Positions 57,833 through 64,000 of a stretch of 64,000 bases of DNA are shown in pieces. Source of the DNA: DYQY01 sp964643725 (lineage in GTDB: Bacteria; Margulisbacteria; Riflemargulisbacteria; GWF2-35-9; DYQY01); contig CAZXTL010000003.1 of NCBI GenBank assembly GCA_964643725.1, positions 1 to 64,000 on the forward strand, written 5' to 3'. Position 1 is the stretch's first letter. Each line of letters begins with the position of its first letter. Under the pieces are notes generated by a model, which saw nothing but the letters and a program-made list of their open reading frames with translations, was not told the origin of the DNA and ran no database searches. The position numbers and the translations under genes were made by a program.

Positions 57833-59406
57833 AGCCCTTTAAAGCATTTATCCAAATGTTTTTTTTCAGGTTGCTTAGTTAGTAAACTTACAACAATCAT
57901 TACAATTATAGATATTGGCAAGGCTATTACTATAGGATCAACCACTGGCCAAGGCATGGTTGATATTAAGAAGTCTTTTCCAAATAGTAACTTACTAACA
58001 CCCAATGGAACAGCCTCTGATTTATGTAAAAATAGTAGGCAGAATAAACTAACAATTAAGCCAACCCAGATACTAGCTATAGCACCTTCTTTAGTAGCTC
58101 TTTTCCAGTATAATCCAGCAAAGTAGACAGGCAGGAATGAAGCAGCACAAATACCAAAAAATATTGCTGTTCCCCTAGCAATTATTCCAGTAGGTAAGAT
58201 GTACCCTAAAATAAGACTGATTACGATAGCAAAAATTATCCCTAGTTTTGTAATTAGTACGGGGTTTGCTTTTGTATATATTTTGACAAAGAAGTCTCTT
58301 CCAATGGATGTTCCCATAGCATGGAACTGAGAACTTAATGTAGACATAGCAGCAGAAAGTAATGCCATCATAAAAATATAAACAAACCAAGAAGGCAGAG
58401 CAGAATTAATAAACATCGGAATTATTAAGTCTGGATTTCCTTTAGCAGCAGCAATAGCAATTATTCCTTCTTTTTGGAAGAAAAAAACATTAGATAGAGC
58501 TCCAACTATAAAGGCAATACCTGTCATTGCTATAATAAAAATCCCACCAACTAGAACAGCCCTATTAAGTTCTCTATTACTTTTAACAGTCATGAATCTT
58601 ACAATTAATTGTGGTTGAGCAAGAACTCCAATTCCAACACCTAGAACAATTGATGTCATCATTGTCCACCACCATGCAGAGTTAAAGGTAGGCATTGCTG
58701 TCCAGCCCACGTGACCCATGGCCGCTAATTTTTCTGGCACTAACGCCGCCATATTTGTAAGAGCTTGGTGAGCTGCAGTTACCCCACCTAGCTGAGCATA
58801 GGTCATAACAAGCAGGATTATCATACCAACGAACATAATTACACCTTGTAGGGCATCTGTGTACATAACACCTTTAATACCACCAGCAACGACATAACAG
58901 GCAATTATTAGCGTAAAGACAAGTAAAGATATTTCAAAATTAACAGCAAGTGTTTCTTCAATGAATCTTGCTCCGCCTATTAGAACTACTGCAGTGTAAA
59001 GAGGCATTCCAAGAAAAATAATAAGACCACCAAGCTTTTGAATTAAATCTGAAGCAAATCTTTTACCTAATAATTCTGGGAAAGTATGAGCATCTAAATT
59101 GTGTCCCATTTTTCTGGTTTTTTTACCAAAGAAAACAAATGCTATAAATATTCCTACAAAAATATTTAGGAAGGTTAACCAAAGCAACCCCATTCCGAAT
59201 AGTCCAGCCACTCCACCAAAGCCAACTATAGCAGATGTGCTTATGAAGGTAGCTCCATAAGAAAGTGCCATAATATATGGATTAATAGATCTTCCTGCAA
59301 CCAAATAATCTTTTTCGTTCTTAGTTTTCTTAAATCCTAAGAAACCTAAGTAACCTAGTAACAGTAAATATATAATAATAATTGAACTTAATATTGGTAT
59401 ATTCAT
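57829..59406 (-). CDS. Sodium:solute symporter (SSS) family transporter
   Basis: A 525-residue membrane protein with about 13 helices. YLVAGRSINPYIMALSYGATFISTSAIVGFGG (parts at residues 34-65) and GFGGVAGLFGMGLLWL are the SSS core, and GGIKGVMYTDALQGVIMF (about 172-189) is the family signature. The substrate (acetate, proline, pantothenate or other) is not clear. A 59-residue partner is encoded just upstream. Its end overlaps the convergent ferredoxin gene by 4 bases. Confidence 0.88.
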   Translation of the reverse strand: MNIPILSSIIIIYLLLLGYLGFLGFKKTKNEKDYLVAGRSINPYIMALSYGATFISTSAIVGFGGVAGLFGMGLLWLTFLNIFVGIFIAFVFFGKKTRKMGHNLDAHTFPELLGKRFASDLIQKLGGLIIFLGMPLYTAVVLIGGARFIEETLAVNFEISLLVFTLIIACYVVAGGIKGVMYTDALQGVIMFVGMIILLVMTYAQLGGVTAAHQALTNMAALVPEKLAAMGHVGWTAMPTFNSAWWWTMMTSIVLGVGIGVLAQPQLIVRFMTVKSNRELNRAVLVGGIFIIAMTGIAFIVGALSNVFFFQKEGIIAIAAAKGNPDLIIPMFINSALPSWFVYIFMMALLSAAMSTLSSQFHAMGTSIGRDFFVKIYTKANPVLITKLGIIFAIVISLILGYILPTGIIARGTAIFFGICAASFLPVYFAGLYWKRATKEGAIASIWVGLIVSLFCLLFLHKSEAVPLGVSKLLFGKDFLISTMPWPVVDPIVIALPISIIVMIVVSLLTKQPEKKHLDKCFKGL

Positions 59407-59421
59407 TTTTTTGTTTTCTCC

Positions 59422-59601
59422 TTACAAAGATTTATTAATTTCTTGTTCTTTTTTTGTCCAAGTTTGTTCTTCTGCAATCTCCTCTTCTTCTTTTTCTGCA
59501 CCTTTATTCCAGTTCACAATTCCATAGATGACGCAGAGCAGGGCACTTCCTACCGATAAAATGTAAGCAAGATAAATTAACGGGTCTTTTATTCCTAACA
59601 T
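59422..59601 (-). CDS. Small single-span symporter accessory protein
   Basis: A 59-residue frame on the minus strand from ATG 59601. One membrane helix (about residues 8-29, LIYLAYILSVGSALLCVIYG) is followed by NWNKGAEKEEEEIAEEQTW and a charged tail. GGAGG lies 6 nt before the ATG. It ends 15 bases before the symporter ATG. Small one-helix proteins directly before SSS transporters are known and thought to be a second subunit. Confidence 0.82.
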   Translation of the reverse strand: MLGIKDPLIYLAYILSVGSALLCVIYGIVNWNKGAEKEEEEIAEEQTWTKKEQEINKSL

Positions 59602-59625
59602 ATATAACCTCCTAACTATATTTAA

Positions 59626-61350
59626 TTAGAGTATATCAAACTTTTTATTTTTTTGCTCTTTTATGGAAAATTCTCTTTGTCTTAGGATTTCTTTGTTTGG
59701 CCAAATTTGAAATGGATCCTTATAAACTATACCTCTAGTTGTTTGAAATAAGTCTATATCGCTTTCTGGTAAGGGGTTGCATATGTTTGATTGAAGCGGG
59801 GAGGCAATAGTGCTACCTCGTTCTCTTTGCACAGGAGGGGTTTCTCCTACATGAAAACCGGCTAAGAAAAGAGCGTGTCTTACAGGTATGGCAGAGGAAT
59901 AGGTAAGAAGAACGCCATCATTTTTGATAACTTCTTTTATAGCTAAAAAAAAGTCGATTGTCCAAAGCTCACTGTTATGTTGAGAAGAAAACGCATCTAG
60001 ATAAATAACATCAAAGTGTTTTTTAGGAAGTTTCGTTATAAGGTGCCTAGCATCCCCCCATAACACCGATAAATTCACATTATTTTTAGAATATTTTCCA
60101 TTTGTAGCGATTTGTTTGAGGCAATGATTCCAGTTAAAAGTTTTCCCGTAATTTAAATGTTTTTCAGCTGTTTTAGCTACTCTTTTATCTATTTCTAGGG
60201 CAGTAATGTCTAAGGTTTTGTTGTTAAGTAAGGCATATTCCATACTTACAAAACTGTTATAACCAAGGCCAAAACAGATGTCTAAGAGCTGAATGTTTTC
60301 TTTGTTGTCGATATTGGCTTGTTTGAGAAATTTTTCTTTAGCTTCCAAAATAGCACCAGCTTTATCATGATAATGTTCCTTGAAATCTTCACTCCAAAAG
60401 GTTATGGAGCCGTCTAGTGTGTTTTTTTGCTCAAAAGATTCAGTACTAATGGGTTTGTTATATTTGTCGCCTTGATATGCATCTTCGAAGGCCATTTTTT
60501 TGATGATGTATTCTCGAAAATGGCTCTTATTCATTTTCCAATTAGGAGCGATTACTGTGCCTTTTAGTGATTCAGTGGTCATTCTAATTATAGAGATATC
60601 TTTTCTTAAATATCTTAAGAACTCAACAAGCAAATCAATATATTCATATTCTTGAAGGGTAGGGAAAGGATTTTTTATGAATTCTTCACCCATAGCGGTG
60701 TCTTTTAAGACATGTAAATTATGAATTTTAATAGCTTTGATTGGCAACTTAGATAGCTTTTTTGCTGTATTTATTATGTCCTCTGTTGTTTCTCCAGGTA
60801 GGCCAATAATAACGTGAACAGCAACATTTATGCCTATTTTGTTAAGTTTTTTTATTGCAACTTTGCTACAGTTAAAGTCATGGCCTCTATTTATGGTTTT
60901 TAATGTTTTGTCATGAATTGTTTGTACACCAAGTTCTACCCAAACATTAGTTTTTTCTTTCAGCTGTTTTAAATAGGAATAGGCGGATTTGTTGAGGCAA
61001 TCAGGTCTTGTGCCAAAACTAATTGCTTTACAATTTTCTTTAAGTAATTTTTCATAGATAGTTATATTCTCTTGATTAAAATTAGCACTAAAAGCTTGAA
61101 CATAGAGCATAAATTGTTTTGCTCCGTAACGTTTCTTGGCGAATTTAATGGAATCAGCAACTTGAGACTCTATTGATTCTGAATTCATGGTTTGCATAGA
61201 GCGAGCACCGTGTTCAGAACAGAAGCTACAACCACCTTTACCAGTTTCATCTCTGTTCGGACAGCTTGTGTCAAGATCAAGTGGTATACGGTAAAGAGCT
61301 TCACCATAAGTTTCAACTAAGTAATCTTTAAAAAAGTTAATACGTTTCAT
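59626..61350 (-). CDS. Fusion of TIGR01212-type radical SAM protein and MnmC-like methyltransferase
   Basis: A 574-residue protein. Residues 1-310 are a YhcC/YtqA-type radical SAM domain with the unusual cluster motif C30x10C41xxC44 (TSCPNRDETGKGGCSFC), GTRPDCL (about 96) and HVIIGLPGET (about 157). About 330-530 is a DUF752/MnmC-type SAM methyltransferase: LLDICFGLGYNS (about 355), ALEID, GDARHLI, FDVIYLDAFSS and QRERGSTIAS. In Bacillus the radical SAM gene ytqA is beside the methyltransferase ytqB (mnmM), linked to mnm5(s2)U in tRNA wobble positions. The fusion suggests the same pathway. Confidence 0.88.
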   Translation of the reverse strand: MKRINFFKDYLVETYGEALYRIPLDLDTSCPNRDETGKGGCSFCSEHGARSMQTMNSESIESQVADSIKFAKKRYGAKQFMLYVQAFSANFNQENITIYEKLLKENCKAISFGTRPDCLNKSAYSYLKQLKEKTNVWVELGVQTIHDKTLKTINRGHDFNCSKVAIKKLNKIGINVAVHVIIGLPGETTEDIINTAKKLSKLPIKAIKIHNLHVLKDTAMGEEFIKNPFPTLQEYEYIDLLVEFLRYLRKDISIIRMTTESLKGTVIAPNWKMNKSHFREYIIKKMAFEDAYQGDKYNKPISTESFEQKNTLDGSITFWSEDFKEHYHDKAGAILEAKEKFLKQANIDNKENIQLLDICFGLGYNSFVSMEYALLNNKTLDITALEIDKRVAKTAEKHLNYGKTFNWNHCLKQIATNGKYSKNNVNLSVLWGDARHLITKLPKKHFDVIYLDAFSSQHNSELWTIDFFLAIKEVIKNDGVLLTYSSAIPVRHALFLAGFHVGETPPVQRERGSTIASPLQSNICNPLPESDIDLFQTTRGIVYKDPFQIWPNKEILRQREFSIKEQKNKKFDIL

Positions 61351-61452
61351 GTTTAAGAATTAGCGTAACAGAAGATGGTTGTTTTTCAAGTTGTAATAAT
61401 AAATATTAATATTCAATGTTTAATTATGTTATAAAATGGGGAAAATATACGT

Positions 61453-62385
61453 ATGTATTATAAAATTATCAATATTTCTAAAGGTCCTATAGCTGTTCTT
61501 CTTGATTCTGGTGTAGGACTAACTTCAGCATATAAGAAATTATTAGAAAATTATGTTGAAAGTATAGCCTATTCATCTCATGCAGAATATCCATTTGGTA
61601 ATAAAAAGCCTGAATTTTTAAGGACTTTATTTAGTAAACAATTAGCTTTAATTATGAATAGATACCCATCAATTAATAGAGTTGGTATAGCTTGTAATTC
61701 ACTTTCTTTTGCGATTATGTCAGATATTGAATCTTTAGAAGAATCACATAATGTCAAAATATTTAGTATAAGAGGAATGGGAGCAAAAAGAGCGCTCTAT
61801 ACAACAATAAATAACTATATAGGAATTATTGGATCGGAAATGGCTATTTTTAGTGATCAACATAGACTTTCAATTGAGAGAGAAAATATAAGTGTTAATG
61901 ATAGCTTTGGAGATGAAAGATTTAAGGATATACAGTATAAAAGACTAATAGGTACAGACCTAATTGATGCTATCGAGAGAGGAGATATAGAAGATATTAA
62001 AACTGAAGCTAAAGCACTTTTTCTTAAGTTATATAAACCCTATAAAAACGATAAGTCTAATTCATATCCAGATGTGTTGGTTTGGGGTTGTACTCATTTT
62101 GAGGCCTTTGATAAAGTATTAAGAGAGACATTAGCGGAAGTGCTTATTGATGAAAAGATTACAATCAACCCGCTTGAAATAGTATTTATTATGCCAGGAA
62201 ACGAATTAGCTTATGAGATAATTAATTCAAATAATTTAGTGGGATTACCTAATAATCATTCTATGCAAAATCAAATCAGTCCAATGCATTTTACCAATGA
62301 CCCTAAAAAAGCAAATGGCGATATTCCTTTAGCATATAGATATTTAGGCATGTCAGTATTGTTGCAATATTGGGGAGAAGAATAA
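61453..62385 (+). CDS. Glutamate/aspartate racemase-like protein
   Basis: A 310-residue protein with the MurI-type catalytic landmarks: LLDSGVGLTSAY (Asp-Ser-Gly, about residues 16-27), GIACNSLSF (first cysteine, about 79-87) and VLVWGCTHFEAF (second cysteine with T-H, about 212-223). MurI makes D-glutamate for peptidoglycan. It is longer than typical MurI (about 265) and diverged, so specificity may differ. A TGTTATAAA extended -10-like site is 17 nt upstream, with GGGGAAAA between. Confidence 0.75.
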   Translation: MYYKIINISKGPIAVLLDSGVGLTSAYKKLLENYVESIAYSSHAEYPFGNKKPEFLRTLFSKQLALIMNRYPSINRVGIACNSLSFAIMSDIESLEESHNVKIFSIRGMGAKRALYTTINNYIGIIGSEMAIFSDQHRLSIERENISVNDSFGDERFKDIQYKRLIGTDLIDAIERGDIEDIKTEAKALFLKLYKPYKNDKSNSYPDVLVWGCTHFEAFDKVLRETLAEVLIDEKITINPLEIVFIMPGNELAYEIINSNNLVGLPNNHSMQNQISPMHFTNDPKKANGDIPLAYRYLGMSVLLQYWGEE

Positions 62386-62400
62386 ATACCTTTATATTTG

Positions 62401-63168
62401 CTAGTGTTTCAGCTTGTATCCAATATGGAAAAGCCAAATACTTAGAAAGAAAAAGAAAACAGCAGATACAAAAGATAAAATAACACTTAACAATAGACTT
62501 CCTTCAGAGTATCCAATCATTGACCAACGAAAACCATCAACCATATAAAAGAATGGGTTTAGTTTGGTGAATAGAAGCAACTGTTCTGGCAACATTTTAA
62601 CTGAATAGAATACACCGCCTAAAAAAGTTAAAGGTGTTATCAGATAAGTAGTAAAGAAGGAAAGATGTTCGAATTGTTCTGACATCAGGGCAACTATGAT
62701 TCCAAAGCTAGAGAAGGTAACACTAATGGTTACAGAAAAGAAGATAAACATTAGAAAGTTATGAATATTTAAGGGAGAAAAGAATAAACTTACTAAGCAG
62801 ATTAGTCCACTAACTATTGCGCTTACAACAAAAGCACCAACTGTACTAGCAAGGATCTTTTCGAAGTTGCTAATTGGAGTTATCATGTCGTTTTCTATCA
62901 TTTTGGTATAACGGGAATAAAAAATAGAGAAAGATGTATGCGAATAAGCAACAGTTATTAAGTTCATTATGACTATCCCGGGAACTAAGAAGGTTATATA
63001 TGAAATATCGCCTATTACTGAGATGTTTTTTCCTAATGTCGATCCAAAAATAAGCAAGTAGAGGAAACTAGATAACACAGGGGATAAGATAGTTTGATTA
63101 ATAATTCTGGTAAAACGTATTAACTCTCTTCTCATGAGAGCCTTGAAGCTAATCGGACTTACTATCAT
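62401..63168 (-). CDS. ABC-2 type transporter permease
   Basis: A 255-residue membrane protein with six helices and the ABC-2 pattern: an N-terminal amphipathic ALMRRELIRFTR segment, TYLVPG-type FLVPGIVIMNLI (about 59), and a conserved LITPLTFLGGVFYSVKMLP (about 171-189) followed by NPFFYMVDGFRW (about 198-209). It pairs with the ATPase gene that overlaps its start by 20 bases. The substrate (drug, lipid or glycan) is unknown. Confidence 0.88.
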   Translation of the reverse strand: MIVSPISFKALMRRELIRFTRIINQTILSPVLSSFLYLLIFGSTLGKNISVIGDISYITFLVPGIVIMNLITVAYSHTSFSIFYSRYTKMIENDMITPISNFEKILASTVGAFVVSAIVSGLICLVSLFFSPLNIHNFLMFIFFSVTISVTFSSFGIIVALMSEQFEHLSFFTTYLITPLTFLGGVFYSVKMLPEQLLLFTKLNPFFYMVDGFRWSMIGYSEGSLLLSVILSFVSAVFFFFLSIWLFHIGYKLKH

Positions 63169-63898
63169 TTGTATGCTCCTTATATAGCTTTTCTAAGTTA
63201 CTTGTTTTTCTAACATCAGTTTTTATATTTTCTCCAATATGTTTTATTTGCCCGTCATTAATTATTGCGATTGTGTCACATAAATGTTCAGCTTCTTCTA
63301 AATAATGGGTGGTAAGTAAAATAGTTGTTCCAGCTTTATTTAATTCTTCAAGTAGGTTCCACAGTTCATGCCTTAATTCAACGTCTAAGCCAGATGTTGG
63401 TTCATCAAGAATTAATATTTTTGGCTCGTGAACAAGAGCTTTGGCAACCGCTACTCGTCGTTTCATTCCGCCAGATATTCTGTCTGTATAGGCATTAGCT
63501 TTTTCAGTTAGCCCTAGTTGAGCTAATAATTTAGGAATCTTAGCTTTTAAATATTTAGAATCTTTTCCAAAATAACCACCGGATAATCTTAATTCTTCTT
63601 TTACAAACAAGAATGAATCAAGTTTATATTCCTGAGGGGAGAGGCCTATCATGCTTCTGGTGAATTGAAAATCCTTATTAACGTCTTTTCCGAAAACAAG
63701 AATTTCTCCAGAATTAGCATCGCATAATCCTGTAATAAGATTGATAAGCGTGGATTTCCCTGCACCATTAGGACCAAGTAGACCGAAGAATGAACCTTCT
63801 TTTATTTCTAAATCAACGCCTTTTACAGCTTCTACATCAGTAGATTTCTTAACTTTATAGGTTTTGAAGACTTTTTTTATTGATATCGCACTGTTCAT
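63149..63898 (-). CDS. ABC transporter ATP-binding protein
   Basis: A 249-residue ATPase with Walker A GLLGPNGAGKST (about residues 38-49), Q-loop GLSPQEY, signature RISGGMKRRVAVA (about 140), Walker B ILILDEPTSGLD (about 160-171) and switch LLTTHYLEE (about 194). It is of the DrrA/NodI-type export group and works with the permease at 62401. A TAAAAT is 9 nt before the ATG. Confidence 0.92.
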   Translation of the reverse strand: MNSAISIKKVFKTYKVKKSTDVEAVKGVDLEIKEGSFFGLLGPNGAGKSTLINLITGLCDANSGEILVFGKDVNKDFQFTRSMIGLSPQEYKLDSFLFVKEELRLSGGYFGKDSKYLKAKIPKLLAQLGLTEKANAYTDRISGGMKRRVAVAKALVHEPKILILDEPTSGLDVELRHELWNLLEELNKAGTTILLTTHYLEEAEHLCDTIAIINDGQIKHIGENIKTDVRKTSNLEKLYKEHTNDSKSD

Positions 63899-63974
63899 AG
63901 TAATGATATTTTAGTACAGAACTTAGATTTACAACATCTAGAAATAATAGCAAAAATTAGTTCTTGATTTTGTG

Positions 63975-63986
63975 TACCGTTCGGTA
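63975..63986. promoter_or_regulatory. TetR-type operator-like palindrome at window edge
   Basis: TACCG-TT-CGGTA is a short perfect palindrome of the ACCGNNCGGT kind bound by many TetR/AcrR repressors. It runs into TATAGT at 63985-63990, a -10-like box for a plus-strand gene beyond the window. It may control both that gene and the ABC exporter (inference). Confidence 0.45.
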
Positions 63987-64000
63987 TAGTATATTGATAT

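Overview
The window is bacterial chromosome of low G+C content (roughly one third, judged by eye). It encodes ispD-like, msbA-like, O-antigen-type polysaccharide and wzz-like genes, which point to a diderm (outer-membrane) bacterium. An indolepyruvate:ferredoxin oxidoreductase operon, radical-SAM proteins, a short ThiC and a persulfide-handling locus suggest an anaerobe. I cannot name the lineage from sequence alone. A deep-branching or candidate-phylum diderm fits better than a well-studied genus. No rRNA, tRNA or CRISPR array was seen.

Region 1 (1-20.9 kb) is a surface-polysaccharide cluster. It holds a CDP-ribitol/IspD-type cytidylyltransferase, an MsbA-type exporter and the CDP-3,6-dideoxyhexose genes rfbF-rfbG-rfbH. 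These are followed by a class I aminotransferase, a TPP-dependent acetolactate-synthase-like enzyme and an SDR, the set expected for a branched dideoxy sugar. Then come GDP-L-fucose synthesis (gmd, fcl), a GT10 fucosyltransferase, many GT2 enzymes and two methyltransferases.

Region 2 (21.2-28 kb) is accessory. It contains a four-helix-bundle gene bounded by inverted AAGCC-type repeats, two MNT/HEPN pairs, a frameshifted epimerase, a GT39 mannosyltransferase-like protein, a MITE-like element and a Doc/Fic toxin with a 31-codon antitoxin candidate.

Region 3 (27.4-46.5 kb) is mostly housekeeping: thiC, thiL, an aconitase-superfamily pair that has lost two of three Fe-S ligands, argJ, a patatin, an AlbA_2 regulator, a DUF559 nuclease inside a repeat-bounded element, mutS, pheT, pheS, wzz, a pseudouridine synthase, glnS and a K+ channel.

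Region 4 (46.5-64 kb) holds paaK-iorA-iorB-paaK-ACT-prmA-flavoprotein, a 0.7 kb repeat-rich non-coding stretch, a YgjP metallopeptidase and a CoA-disulfide-reductase/rhodanese/TusA/DsrE fusion divergent from a CstR-like repressor with a clear operator. It continues with an SSS symporter and its small partner, a radical SAM-MnmC fusion, a MurI-like racemase and an ABC-2 exporter.

Two themes run through the window. First, many first genes of operons look leaderless: a (often extended) -10 box ends 6-7 nt before the start codon with no Shine-Dalgarno sequence, while downstream genes have AGGAG-type sites. Second, several families of short palindromic repeats fill the gaps, abut or supply stop codons, supply Shine-Dalgarno sequences, enter reading frames, and in two cases enclose a single gene.
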